Source: Youngiibacter multivorans (GTDB lineage: Bacteria > Bacillota > Clostridia > Clostridiales > Clostridiaceae). From it: a stretch of 64,000 nt of DNA. This document shows, piece after piece, positions 25,922 through 34,685 of the stretch. The translations under genes and the position numbers were made by a program. Every line of letters starts with the position of its first letter. Within the stretch, counting starts at the first letter, position 1. The notes under the pieces are model-generated. The model made no database searches. It was not told the DNA's origin and saw nothing but the letters and a program-made list of their open reading frames with translations. The stretch covers positions 62,001 to 126,000 of the forward strand of contig NZ_JAGGKC010000003.1 of NCBI RefSeq assembly GCF_017873395.1. Reading direction: 5' to 3'.

Positions 25922-25956
25922 AAAGGGATTTTCAGAAGAGGGAATCCCTTTTTTGT
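25922..25956 (+). terminator. Terminator of the permuted NlpC/P60-like gene
   Basis: AAAGGGATT and GAATCCCTT arms around a purine-rich loop, followed by a T run. Confidence 0.75.
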
Positions 25957-26124
25957 TTGCAAGAAATATATCATTTTAGAAGCTGTAATGGTTACCATGT
26001 GTAAAGATAGAAGAAACTGTATTATTATACGGGCTGATTTTGATGATATGTCAATTCTATGCTGATATGGTGCAATCAATCGATAAGTGTGATGGCTTCG
26101 TTATGCCAAACAATCAAATGAAAC

Positions 26125-26153
26125 TTGCAAAAATTCACAAAGGCAATTATAAT
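26125..26153 (+). promoter_or_regulatory. Promoter of the TrpXYZ-type ABC operon
   Basis: TTGCAA at 26125-26130 and a perfect TATAAT at 26148-26153 with a 17-base spacer. The leader before it shows no T-box or riboswitch core. Confidence 0.8.
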
Positions 26154-26168
26154 TTATACATTCATAAT

Positions 26169-26182
26169 TAATTCATGAATTA
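26169..26182. promoter_or_regulatory. Palindromic operator candidate in the ABC operon leader
   Basis: TAATTCATGAATTA is a perfect 14-bp palindrome just downstream of the predicted start point and directly before the ribosome-binding site. It could bind a dimeric repressor. The protein is not known. Confidence 0.5.
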
Positions 26183-26197
26183 TTGGAGGATGGTAGT

Positions 26198-27163
26198 ATG
26201 GTAAAGAAATTGGTGGCTGCAGCACTTGTAGTCGCATCACTCGCCGTTGCAGGATGCAGTTCTGCAAAAGATGATGGAAAGGTAACAATCGGAATAACCC
26301 AGATAGTCGTGCATGATGCCCTGGATGCATCAAGAAAAGGATTCCTGGATGCACTGAAGGAAGGCGGTTACGAAGAAGGAAAGAATCTTGTAGTTGACTA
26401 CAAGAATGCACAGGGAGACCCTCAGACGGCTCAATCTATCGCGAAAGACTTTGTTACAAACAAGGTAGATATGATATTTGCAATTGCTACGCCAACAGCA
26501 CAGGCAGCGTACAATTCCACCAAGGACATTCCTATAATCATAACGGCGGTTACTGATCCGGTGGATGCCGGAATTGCGAAAGCACTTGATAAATCTGGAA
26601 CCAACGTTACGGGCACATCTGATGATGTTCCAATAGGACCTCAGCTGGACCTTATCGTCAAGATAATGCCTGGTATCAAGACGCTTGGTGTTGTTTACAA
26701 TACATCAGAAGCTAATTCCGTACTGCAGGTAAAGAGACTTAAGGAAGCTGCAGCAAAGATTGGACTTGCTGTAGAGGAAGCTGGAGTCACCAACGTAAAC
26801 GAAATGAATCAGGTAATGCCTGTTCTTCTTGCCAAGGTCGATGCACTTTACATCCCTACTGACAATACTGTAGCTTCGGCGTATGCTCTCGTTAACAAGC
26901 TGGCGCTGGAAAAGAAGATACCTGTATTCGCTGCTGAAGATGCAGGAGTAACGGCAGGTGCGCTTCTCAGCGCAGGAATCGACTACTACCAGCTTGGAAA
27001 AGAAGCAGGACAGAAAGCAATTGAAGTACTTAAGGGAAAGGCTCCAACGGACATTGCAATAACCACTATAGCTAATCCTACTATTACTATCAACAAAGCT
27101 ACTGCGGAAGCGCTCGGAATAACAATACCTGAAGACATACTTAAGGGTGCGATAATCAAGTAG
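26198..27163 (+). CDS. ABC transporter substrate-binding lipoprotein (TrpX/PF04392 type)
   Basis: The 321-residue protein starts at ATG 26198 behind TTGGAGGATGG. Signal peptide and lipobox LAVAGC (Cys about 19) predict a lipoprotein. The mature part fits PF04392: GITQIVVHDALDASRKGFLDAL, PIIITAVTDPVDAG, GTSDDVPI and YYQLGKEAGQKAIEVL. In Gram-positives this family is often encoded with a permease and ATPase as a tryptophan or other aromatic-compound importer (TrpXYZ). The ligand cannot be read from sequence. Given the aromatic lyase elsewhere in the window an aromatic amino acid is attractive, but the link is speculative. Confidence 0.85.
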   Translation: MVKKLVAAALVVASLAVAGCSSAKDDGKVTIGITQIVVHDALDASRKGFLDALKEGGYEEGKNLVVDYKNAQGDPQTAQSIAKDFVTNKVDMIFAIATPTAQAAYNSTKDIPIIITAVTDPVDAGIAKALDKSGTNVTGTSDDVPIGPQLDLIVKIMPGIKTLGVVYNTSEANSVLQVKRLKEAAAKIGLAVEEAGVTNVNEMNQVMPVLLAKVDALYIPTDNTVASAYALVNKLALEKKIPVFAAEDAGVTAGALLSAGIDYYQLGKEAGQKAIEVLKGKAPTDIAITTIANPTITINKATAEALGITIPEDILKGAIIK

Positions 27164-27179
27164 CTCGAGGAGGAGACTG

Positions 27180-28103
27180 ATGGGAATCTTTATCAGTATT
27201 CTCGAACAGGGCACATTGTTTGCGATAATGTGTCTCGGGATATACATAACATACAAAATAATGGATTTCGCCGACATGACGGTTGACGGTACATTCCCTA
27301 TGGGAGCTGCAGGCGTTGCCCTGCTTCTTTCGAGAGGGGTGAATCCATTTCTTGCAACATTCCTGGCTGCGCTCATCGGTTCCTGTGGTGGAATAATAAC
27401 AGGACTGATACATACCAAACTGGGCGTAAATAAGCTGATGTCAGGAATCCTTGTGATGACGGGATTATATTCAATAAACCTAAGAATAATGGGAAGGGCG
27501 AATATGCCTCTTTTCACATACAAGACAGTATTCACTCTTCCTGAGGTCGAGGTAGCTGGAGTAAATTTGAGCACGCTTCTGCTTATTACTGCAATTCTCA
27601 TAGTGCTTAAGGTGCTTTATGACATATTCTTCAGGACCAAGCTAGGATTCTTTCTGAGGGCTGTAGGTGACAATGAGGCTATACTTGAGTCGCTTAGCTC
27701 AGACAGCCATAAGGTGAAAATCATAGGGCTGGCTATCGCCAATTTCCTTGCTGCACTTTCGGGAGCGCTAACTGCCCAGTACCAGGGTTATGCAGACATC
27801 GGAATGGGTGTAGGAACCACAGTCATGGGACTTGCTGCCATAATCATTGCACTCAGCATATTCAAGCACATTAACCTGGGAATGAGCAATTTGGCAATAA
27901 CCGGAGCACTAATATACAAGGCGATTCTTATAATCGTACTTGGCTGGGGAATCGAGCCGAATGAATTCAAGCTCGTATCCGCTGCAGCTGTGGTAGTTGC
28001 TCTTGGCTTCTCAGGAGGAGCTTTAAAAAAAACAAAAAAATCAAAAAAAGCTGAAGGGAGGCTCTTAAATGCTTCAGATAAAAGGACTGTACAAGAGCTT
28101 TAG
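27180..28103 (+). CDS. ABC transporter permease (TrpY type)
   Basis: Membrane permease of the branched-chain/TrpY group, 307 residues with eight or more hydrophobic segments. Motifs include ITYKIMDFADMTVDGTFPMGAAG near the start and FFLRAVGDNEAILESL in the coupling loop. GAGGAGGAG precedes the ATG. The C-terminal 12 codons overlap the ATPase gene, and the tail contains a Lys-rich stretch (KKTKKSKKAEGRL). Confidence 0.88.
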   Translation: MGIFISILEQGTLFAIMCLGIYITYKIMDFADMTVDGTFPMGAAGVALLLSRGVNPFLATFLAALIGSCGGIITGLIHTKLGVNKLMSGILVMTGLYSINLRIMGRANMPLFTYKTVFTLPEVEVAGVNLSTLLLITAILIVLKVLYDIFFRTKLGFFLRAVGDNEAILESLSSDSHKVKIIGLAIANFLAALSGALTAQYQGYADIGMGVGTTVMGLAAIIIALSIFKHINLGMSNLAITGALIYKAILIIVLGWGIEPNEFKLVSAAAVVVALGFSGGALKKTKKSKKAEGRLLNASDKRTVQEL

Positions 28104-28866
28104 CATAGGGACTCCTCTCGAAAACAGGGTCATAAACGGACTGGATATTGACATCAGGCAGGGTGAGTTTGCGACAATAATTGGCTCGAATGGAGCAGGA
28201 AAGTCAACATTCCTGAATCTCATTGCGGGTACCCTTGATGCTGATGAAGGTACGATCATACTCGACGGTCAGGATATAACCCATGTAAAAGCATTTAGAA
28301 GGGCTAACAATATCGGCAGGGTCCATCAGGATCCCAAGATGTCGGTTGCTTCATCAATGACGCTTCTTGAAAATTTGTCGCTTGCTGACGCAAAAGGCGA
28401 AAGTCTGAGCCTTAAGAAAGCAGTGTCTCAGGACAGAGTAGAAGGCTACAGGGAGAGGCTTAAGAGCCTCGAGCTGGGGCTGGAGGACAAGCTATACACC
28501 AAGATGGGACTTTTGTCAGGAGGTCAGAGGCAGGGCGTGGCTCTGCTCATGGCAGTCATGAAGAGACCGAAGCTGCTTCTGCTTGATGAGCATACAGCTG
28601 CGCTTGACCCGAAGACGAGTGAGATCATAATGAAGATCACAGACCAGCTCGTCGAAGAGGACAGCATAACAACACTGATGATAACCCATAACCTAAAGCA
28701 TGCTGTTAAGCATGGCTCCAGACTTCTCATGATGCATGAGGGCAAGATAGTTTTCGATGTGGCTGGAGAAGAAAAATCCAGGCTTACATCGAAGGACCTT
28801 ATCGAACTGTTCAAGAAGAATGCCAATGAGGATGCCATGGAAGACAGGTCCCTGCTCAGCTTATGA
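28069..28866 (+). CDS. ABC transporter ATPase (TrpZ type)
   Basis: The 265-residue ATPase has Walker A GSNGAGKST near residue 39, signature LSGGQRQGVALL and Walker B LLLLDEHTAALDP. The DEHT variant in place of DEPT is common in this subfamily. It overlaps the permease by 35 bases, with GGGAGG seven bases before the ATG, so the three proteins are likely made in balance. A terminator follows at 28890. Confidence 0.92.
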   Translation: MLQIKGLYKSFSIGTPLENRVINGLDIDIRQGEFATIIGSNGAGKSTFLNLIAGTLDADEGTIILDGQDITHVKAFRRANNIGRVHQDPKMSVASSMTLLENLSLADAKGESLSLKKAVSQDRVEGYRERLKSLELGLEDKLYTKMGLLSGGQRQGVALLMAVMKRPKLLLLDEHTAALDPKTSEIIMKITDQLVEEDSITTLMITHNLKHAVKHGSRLLMMHEGKIVFDVAGEEKSRLTSKDLIELFKKNANEDAMEDRSLLSL

Positions 28867-28889
28867 CAAGAAATTCGGAGAGTGCCATT

Positions 28890-28918
28890 AAAGCGGTGTT
28901 TTATACACCGCTTTTTTT
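28890..28918 (+). terminator. Terminator of the ABC operon
   Basis: AAAGCGGTGT and ACACCGCTTT form a 10-bp stem with a TTTAT loop and a run of T. Confidence 0.88.
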
Positions 28919-29238
28919 GCGCGTGCAGATATTTGTTTTATTATGTGCCTATAAACTGGCCTGAAAAACGCTGCAATCGGCACTGGGACTCAATTTCCGG
29001 TATTTGCGGAATTTATTTTTTTAAATAGCATTAAAAAGATGTTTTTAAACCAAGATGCTATATTAGTATATGCAAAGCTAAAAATAATATTATCATATTA
29101 TAAACAAAAAATTGGTATTACCTATTCATAAAGTAGCATATTTTCAATTGTAATTATGTGAAAATAGCAAACGATTCAGCTTGTTAAAAATGTCGATAAC
29201 ATTATTTGAAAAGGTATTCTCTAATATATATAATTCTC
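28919..29238. other. AT-rich intergenic region upstream of the sigma-factor gene
   Basis: About 320 bases, very AT-rich in the second half, with no open reading frame of note. It must contain the promoter of the sigma/comEC/holA unit. I could not pick one with confidence, and see no structured RNA core. Confidence 0.55.
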
Positions 29239-29877
29239 ATGAAAGGGGGGGTTATCATATATTATAATGAAGCATTGCTGAAACAACTGAGAAGCGGCGA
29301 CAAGAATGCTGAAGAAGAACTGATAAGGCAGAACACTCCACTTGTGTACAGGCTTGTAAAGGACTATTACTACGCATGCAAAGAGCCTGAGGATATGAAG
29401 GACATCTTCCAGGCGGGCTGCCTCGGCCTCATCAAGGCAATGAAGAACTATGATTTCTCATATGAGAACAAGTTCATCACGTATGCCTATTACTTCATAA
29501 GGGGAGAGGCAAGGCGGGCTCACGAGGGCCTTAAGAAAAGAGAACTCACGATCAGCGACGTATCCATGGTGATGGAGGAAGGGGTGGGTGTCGAATCAAA
29601 CGAAGATATCTTCGAGTATATCAGGAAAGGCAGAAGGGACGAGGAATCCGAATGGAATACCTATGATTCTGTCATCGACAAAGTCCTTGTGGAGGAGATG
29701 CTTGAAAAGGTTACTCCAGTGCAAAAGAAAATTTTGATCTACAGGTATTTCGAGGATCTTACACAGAAAGAGATCAGCGAGATGTTGGGACTGCACCAGG
29801 TTTACGTCTCAAGGGAGGAAAAGAAGGCGAGGGATAAGATGCTTTCGCTTTTGTTGACAGAAGATTGCACTCTTTAG
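29239..29877 (+). CDS. Sigma-70 family factor of the SigF/SigB/SigG type
   Basis: About 212 residues with region 2 (IFQAGCLGLIKAMKNYDFSYENKFITYAYYFIRGEARR) and region 4 (QKKILIYRYFEDLTQKEISEMLGLHQVYVSREEKKARDKM), and a short linker instead of a full region 3. The pattern of region 2.3-2.4 resembles sporulation and stress sigmas. The start is unclear: the ATG at 29239 has no upstream site, and a run of seven G lies immediately after it, ideally placed for initiation at an ATC or ATA near 29254-29257, where homology begins (YYNEALLKQLRSGD). It overlaps the comEC-like gene. No anti-sigma gene is adjacent, so regulation is unknown. Confidence 0.8.
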   Translation: MKGGVIIYYNEALLKQLRSGDKNAEEELIRQNTPLVYRLVKDYYYACKEPEDMKDIFQAGCLGLIKAMKNYDFSYENKFITYAYYFIRGEARRAHEGLKKRELTISDVSMVMEEGVGVESNEDIFEYIRKGRRDEESEWNTYDSVIDKVLVEEMLEKVTPVQKKILIYRYFEDLTQKEISEMLGLHQVYVSREEKKARDKMLSLLLTEDCTL

Positions 29878-31478
29878 CCCTGGCTGCACTCATTGAATGC
29901 CTGATGATTCAGGCTCTTTGTGCAGGTATTTCACCAGGAGCCATATTCCTTTGCATGGTATCTGCTTCAATACCGTTAACGAGATATGGCAGAAGTGTAC
30001 TGATCATTCCGGCAGCTGCAGCAGCGGCTGCTTTTCTGTCGGTAAATTTGTATTACAGCGCTCCAATCCCTGAATCAGTGAGGATTGGCAGAATTTATTC
30101 ATACAGGGCAGAGGGAACGGCAGCGGGAAGGAAATATCTGGTTGAAGGAATCGAAGAAGGTTTGAAGGAAGGCGACATCATATCAGGGAGATTCGTTTAT
30201 GAGGCAATGCCAATCAACAAGGATGGATACATTGGCAAATTGGTTTTTTCTGACTACAGGATTTCAATCGATTTAGTCAGCTGTGTCAAGCGATTTAGAG
30301 CTGATCTGGGAGAAAACCTGAAAGAGTGGTACGGGTACGACCGCGGCAGCCTCATGGGCTCTCTTGTGCTGGGCTACAGGACTGAATTGTCACCTGACAG
30401 GATGGCGACCATGGAATCCCTGGGAATCCTCCATATACTATCGATTTCAGGTTTTCATATTGCCCTGCTTGAGAAGCTGTTCGAGAGGCTCAGGCTTAGG
30501 AGGTCAGGATTTGCTGCGATACTATTGTATGGAGCTGTGGTCGATTCTGTGCCATCCTACCGGGCGGTGCTCATGAGTATCTATAAAGCTATTGGAAGAG
30601 CAGCAGGGAGAGATCCAGACCCACTTACAGGCCTTGCAGCAAGCTTCATGATACAGGCTTCACTAAAACCTTACCTTGTGTTCAGCTACGGTTTCGCGTT
30701 AACTTATGTTTCAAGTCTTGGTATGATGCTCCTTGGAAAAAGGATTGGACGCAGGATGACGTGGATGCCATCTTCATTAGGTTCATCACTGGCAACGACT
30801 GTATCTGCACTTGCGCTTTCATTTCCTTTCGTAGTGTCCATGTCTGGTGGAATGTCTGCCGGAGTCTTCGCAGGCAATATCGCCATGGTGCCGATATACA
30901 CAGCGGTTACCTATGCTTCGTTTGCATCCGTGCTGCTCGGTCCGATAACTTTGGCAAGATTTATGCTCGAGCCGGTAACTTCCTCGATGATGGAGCTTGC
31001 ACTCAGGGCTGGCGAAGCGGCTTCAGCCTTTTCCGCTGATTTGGGACTTCTCAGGATCCTGATGTACTATCCTGCATTTCTTGCTGCAGGATGGATATCA
31101 TTCAGGAAAAGGCGGTTCGGACTTCTATTCGCTTTTTTCATATGCGGTCTTTTGATTTCAGTGCCTATTTTTGAAAGGGTAGAAATTATAAACGATTGGG
31201 GTGACTGTAAAGTAGTCGTATCCTCAGGATTCAGGACGGTTGTCATATCCGGGGAAAGGGTGCCTGAGGCCGGAGAGATAGCTCTCGAAAAACCAATATT
31301 CTTTACCCTTGGGGGCAGACGCGTTGAAATATCTAGAGGAACAGGCTGGAATAGCTTGCCAGAGGTCCGTGTAGAAGGGAAAAGACTTAAAATACCAACT
31401 GAAATGAGTTATTATAATGGTATGGCCGTTGAAGCGGATTTCATATTCATATTCGGAAAGGTATACAGGTTGAAATAA
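29865..31478 (+). CDS. comEC: ComEC/Rec2-family membrane protein lacking the nuclease-like domain
   Basis: ComEC forms the channel that passes single-stranded DNA across the membrane during transformation. The 537-residue protein has the N-terminal membrane helices and OB-like domain, then the Competence domain with GSLVLGYRTELSP, LGILHILSISGFHIALL and PSYRAVLMS. The C-terminal metallo-beta-lactamase domain of full-length ComEC (about 750 residues) is missing; only a short beta-rich tail follows the last helix. The start is a TTG inside the sigma-factor tail with no clear ribosome site. Overlap with a sigma gene suggests coexpression. Function in DNA uptake is inferred. Confidence 0.85.
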   Translation: MHSLALAALIECLMIQALCAGISPGAIFLCMVSASIPLTRYGRSVLIIPAAAAAAAFLSVNLYYSAPIPESVRIGRIYSYRAEGTAAGRKYLVEGIEEGLKEGDIISGRFVYEAMPINKDGYIGKLVFSDYRISIDLVSCVKRFRADLGENLKEWYGYDRGSLMGSLVLGYRTELSPDRMATMESLGILHILSISGFHIALLEKLFERLRLRRSGFAAILLYGAVVDSVPSYRAVLMSIYKAIGRAAGRDPDPLTGLAASFMIQASLKPYLVFSYGFALTYVSSLGMMLLGKRIGRRMTWMPSSLGSSLATTVSALALSFPFVVSMSGGMSAGVFAGNIAMVPIYTAVTYASFASVLLGPITLARFMLEPVTSSMMELALRAGEAASAFSADLGLLRILMYYPAFLAAGWISFRKRRFGLLFAFFICGLLISVPIFERVEIINDWGDCKVVVSSGFRTVVISGERVPEAGEIALEKPIFFTLGGRRVEISRGTGWNSLPEVRVEGKRLKIPTEMSYYNGMAVEADFIFIFGKVYRLK

Positions 31479-32531
31479 ATGGACTACAAGGAACTGGTCG
31501 GAACAGCAAGAAGAAAGGCAAAGAGGGCATACTTCATATATGGACAGGATGAACAGCTGATTTTCGAAGTCAGGAATGCGCTAAGGGAGGCTGTACTGGA
31601 TGAGATTGGCGGAATGAACCACATTCGGCTGGATGGCACCAAGGCGACATATGATGATGCGCTGAATGCACTGTCCACATACTCCATGTTCCCTGGTGGA
31701 ATACTGGTGGAGATATCTAAATGCACATTCATGGACAAGGAGGCAGGAAACGATTCTCCCCTAAGGGATCTGGTCGCAGGATATCTGGAGAATCCAAGAG
31801 AGGACCTCTACTTTTTTGCATCCTACAAATATGACAATGAGCTTGAAAAGAAAAATTTCTATCTCGATTCTTTGAAGAAGAAGATTTCAGGTGCAAGCAT
31901 AATAGAGCACATAGACGCAGTTAAGCAGAAAGGAATGCCTGAATTTGTGGAGGAAGCCTTTTCAAAGAGGGGAGGAGCATTGCCAAAACCAATGGTATCT
32001 TTCATTGCTGACAATTTCAAGGGAAGCCTTCTGCAGTTGGAGAAGGAGGCTGATAAGCTGCTTGCTTATTCAGCAGGCAGAGAAATCACCAAAGCTGATG
32101 TTCTGAAGGTCATGACGATATCCGATGAGAGACATGTAATGAACCTATTGGACCTGATCTTCACAGAAAGAGGCATTGGAAGGAACATAAGGGATATATT
32201 AAGCCTTCAGAATGACCTGATGTACAGGGGCGAAAAGCCTGAGGCAGTAATCGGCATTATAGGCAGCAGGATCCGATTGCTTTTCGGATTGAGGCCATTG
32301 ATAGAAGAGGGAAGGCCGATGACGGAAATCGCCTCGAAACTCCGGACTTCAAGCGCATGGTACGCGGAGCGGATGAGCAGGATTTCAGGCTCCATTTCAT
32401 ACAAGGAATATTCACGGATATTCAGGATTCTGCTCGAAAGCGAGCTCACACTGAAGAGCAGCTCGGTAGATCCGGCATCGCTTCTTGAGGTTATGGTTCT
32501 TTCGATATGCGATGCAAAGGAAAACAGGTGA
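31479..32531 (+). CDS. holA: DNA polymerase III subunit delta
   Basis: The delta subunit opens the beta clamp within the clamp loader. The 350-residue protein has the HolA layout: an N-terminal YFIYGQDEQLIFEV motif, GSLLQLEKEADKLLAYS near residue 190 and helical C-terminal collar domain. It starts one base after the comEC stop. In many Firmicutes holA directly follows comEC, and the rpsT gene lies nearby, as here. The next gene starts near or within its tail. Confidence 0.92.
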   Translation: MDYKELVGTARRKAKRAYFIYGQDEQLIFEVRNALREAVLDEIGGMNHIRLDGTKATYDDALNALSTYSMFPGGILVEISKCTFMDKEAGNDSPLRDLVAGYLENPREDLYFFASYKYDNELEKKNFYLDSLKKKISGASIIEHIDAVKQKGMPEFVEEAFSKRGGALPKPMVSFIADNFKGSLLQLEKEADKLLAYSAGREITKADVLKVMTISDERHVMNLLDLIFTERGIGRNIRDILSLQNDLMYRGEKPEAVIGIIGSRIRLLFGLRPLIEEGRPMTEIASKLRTSSAWYAERMSRISGSISYKEYSRIFRILLESELTLKSSSVDPASLLEVMVLSICDAKENR

Positions 32532-32539
32532 TTAGGATT

Positions 32540-33355
32540 ATGGGACGTTTTGATTTTTTCGTGTTAGAAATACCTGAGCTTCAGAGAGAAAGAATAATAA
32601 GGGTATATCTTCCGGATGGTTATGACAGGGGACGAAGGAGATATCCTGTAGTTTACATGCATGATGGGCAGAATCTATACCACAGCGAGGACTCGGCATA
32701 TGGTGACATATGGGATGCGCAAGGTGCAGCAGACAGGCTCAGGGAAAAGGGGATGCCGGTAATAGTCGTAGGAATAGACAACGGAGGCGATGAAAGGCTT
32801 GACGAGTATTCTCCCTGGATATGCCCGCCCGCTGATAAGTTCGAGAAGGTCCACGGACTCCAATGGTCTTTTGGAGGAAAAGGGTTTAAGTACGGCGAAT
32901 TCCTGGTAAAAACCCTTAAGCCGCTGATTGATGACAAATACAGGACTAAGCCAGGCAGAAAATCAACAGCAGTCATGGGCTCATCAATGGGGGGCTACAT
33001 ATCAATCTACATAGGTACCAGGTATCCTGAAATTTTTTCGATGATCGGTGCCATGTCAACCTCAGTATGGGTTGAAGAGAAAAAGCTTTTGGATACAATC
33101 AGGGAGTCAAAGCTTAAATATCCTATGAAATGGTACCTCGATGTAGGAACGAATGAAGCAGGTGACAGGAGAAAGAGAATACTGAACAGAGGCTATGTCG
33201 ACGGGTCGGTAAGGGTATATGGGACTCTGAGGGAGAAGGGGCTGTCAGACGATGATGTCAGGCTGTTCATAGATGACGGAGCTCTTCACAATGAAAAGGA
33301 ATGGGCAAAGAGGCTTCCGGAAGCACTGGAGTTCCTGTTCGGGTTGAGCAGGTGA
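32540..33355 (+). CDS. Putative esterase (esterase D/enterochelin esterase-like fold)
   Basis: The 271-residue alpha/beta hydrolase has YLPDGYDRGRRRYPVVYMHDGQN at its start, a nucleophile elbow MGSSMGGY with the catalytic Ser near residue 150, and a late DDGALHNEKEW that supplies the His. This matches PF00756 esterases. The ATG at 32540 follows AGGTGATTAGG; the frame is open back to 32507 over the holA tail. Substrate unknown. Confidence 0.8.
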   Translation: MGRFDFFVLEIPELQRERIIRVYLPDGYDRGRRRYPVVYMHDGQNLYHSEDSAYGDIWDAQGAADRLREKGMPVIVVGIDNGGDERLDEYSPWICPPADKFEKVHGLQWSFGGKGFKYGEFLVKTLKPLIDDKYRTKPGRKSTAVMGSSMGGYISIYIGTRYPEIFSMIGAMSTSVWVEEKKLLDTIRESKLKYPMKWYLDVGTNEAGDRRKRILNRGYVDGSVRVYGTLREKGLSDDDVRLFIDDGALHNEKEWAKRLPEALEFLFGLSR

Positions 33356-33375
33356 CACAAGGAAATGCAACCAGG

Positions 33376-34056
33376 ATGAAGTGCCTTGTCCTGCATGGTT
33401 TCGGAGGCGGCGTGCACGAGGTTGCAAACCTTGTGGAAAAGCTTGAAAAATCAGGATTCATAGTGGCATGTCCGACTCTGCATGGCCACTCTGGTGATTT
33501 GAAGGAATTTGGTAATTCGACCTGCGAGGACTGGATTGAATCAGCTGAAGAAGCTTTGGACGAACTTGAGAGCGATGGAGACAAAGCAGCAGTTATCGGG
33601 TTTTCGATGGGAGGCCTTATTGCTGCCAATCTTTCAGAAAGGCACGACTTAAGTTCGGTGGTAATGATAAACACACCGATCTATTACTGGAACATACCAC
33701 AGGTCATGACCAATCTTTTGGATGATCTGAAGGGCAGGAAACTTGATAATACAAGACGGTATCTTCAGGCAAAGCGAAATTCACCGATTCCATCGATGCT
33801 TCAGTTTCTGAGGCTGCTTAGAGATTCAAAGCCTAAAATCGGTGGAATCAAGTGTCCATTGCTCGTCATTCAGGCAAGGGATGACGACACCACAAGAATT
33901 GGCAGCGCATCATACATATACAGTCATGTGGATTCGGACAGAAAGAGCCTCAGATACTTAAAGGAAGGCGGACATGTCGTTCTTAACAGCTCATCATGTG
34001 ATGAAGCCTGCGATTGCGTATTGGAGTTCCTGGAGGGTAAGAAGTGCATCGGATAG
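33376..34056 (+). CDS. Alpha/beta hydrolase, carboxylesterase (Est30-like)
   Basis: The 226-residue protein begins CLVLHGFGGGVHEVANL (oxyanion HGFGG), has the nucleophile elbow GFSMGG, a late Asp in IQARDDDT and a His in EGGHVV. The lid is short and helical, as in Geobacillus Est30. ATG 33376 is the conserved start; a GTG at 33350 overlapping the preceding TGA is an alternative. It is cotranscribed with the preceding esterase. Substrate unknown. Confidence 0.82.
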   Translation: MKCLVLHGFGGGVHEVANLVEKLEKSGFIVACPTLHGHSGDLKEFGNSTCEDWIESAEEALDELESDGDKAAVIGFSMGGLIAANLSERHDLSSVVMINTPIYYWNIPQVMTNLLDDLKGRKLDNTRRYLQAKRNSPIPSMLQFLRLLRDSKPKIGGIKCPLLVIQARDDDTTRIGSASYIYSHVDSDRKSLRYLKEGGHVVLNSSSCDEACDCVLEFLEGKKCIG

Positions 34057-34112
34057 GTCTTGAATATTTGTGTAAAAATTGAATTCATAGGGATGCTGAA
34101 GTTTTAGGGCAA

Positions 34113-34146
34113 ATAAATAAACCGGTCAAATGACCGGTTTTATTTA
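34113..34146. terminator. Bidirectional terminator between hydrolase and rpsT
   Basis: AAACCGGTCA and TGACCGGTTT form a perfect stem around AA, flanked by A/T-rich runs on both sides, between convergent genes. Confidence 0.85.
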
Positions 34147-34410
34147 TTATGCCATAGCATTGAGTTTTGCAGCCAACCTGGACTTCTTTCTTGAAGCCAT
34201 GTTCTTGTGGATTATGCCCTTGCTTGCAGCCATGTCAAGTGACTTAGTAGCAGCTGTAAAAAGCACTGCTGCGCTTTCCTTGTTGCCTTCAGCTACTGCT
34301 GCCTCATACTTCTTTATGGAAGTTTTGAGTGCGGACTTAACCATCTTGTTTCTCATTGTCTTAGTCTCTGTGACTCTTATCCTCTTGATAGATGATTTGA
34401 TATTTGCCAT
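34147..34410 (-). CDS. rpsT: 30S ribosomal protein S20
   Basis: The 87-residue basic protein starts MANIKSSIKRIRVTETKTMR and contains the S20 pattern of Lys/Arg/Ala helices ending with KNMASRKKSRLAAKLNAMA. It binds 16S rRNA early in 30S assembly. The minus-strand ribosome site GGAGGGGG is seven bases upstream of the ATG. It is a single gene, divergent from lepA. A plus-strand frame over the same bases is a shadow. Confidence 0.97.
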   Translation of the reverse strand: MANIKSSIKRIRVTETKTMRNKMVKSALKTSIKKYEAAVAEGNKESAAVLFTAATKSLDMAASKGIIHKNMASRKKSRLAAKLNAMA

Positions 34411-34685
34411 TGTTTCACCCCCTCCGGTTTGATTGTGCGGGTGCGGAACGACCGCTCCCTTAAGGGTCTCAACGCCGATTTTGGGGAAACCTGCAATTGA
34501 GTGGTTTATAACATGAGTATTATAGCATTTAAGGGATTTGCTTTCAAGAGAAAAGAAAATAAAGATTCACTCCGTTTTCAATGTTTTTCAATGTTTTCAT
34601 TGCATCGGGTATGAAAACATAAAAAGAGAATATTGCGCATCCATGTGTTATAATTTATGCTGAGATGATTTACGAGGTGAACAAG

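Noticed and set aside
26705..27601. A 298-codon minus-strand ORF opposite the ABC receptor and permease genes
   Set aside because: It spans two real genes in antisense and has no protein-like motifs.
28620..28660. DEHT in place of DEPT in Walker B of the TrpZ-type ATPase as a defect
   Set aside because: This variant is common in that transporter subfamily; the catalytic Glu is present.
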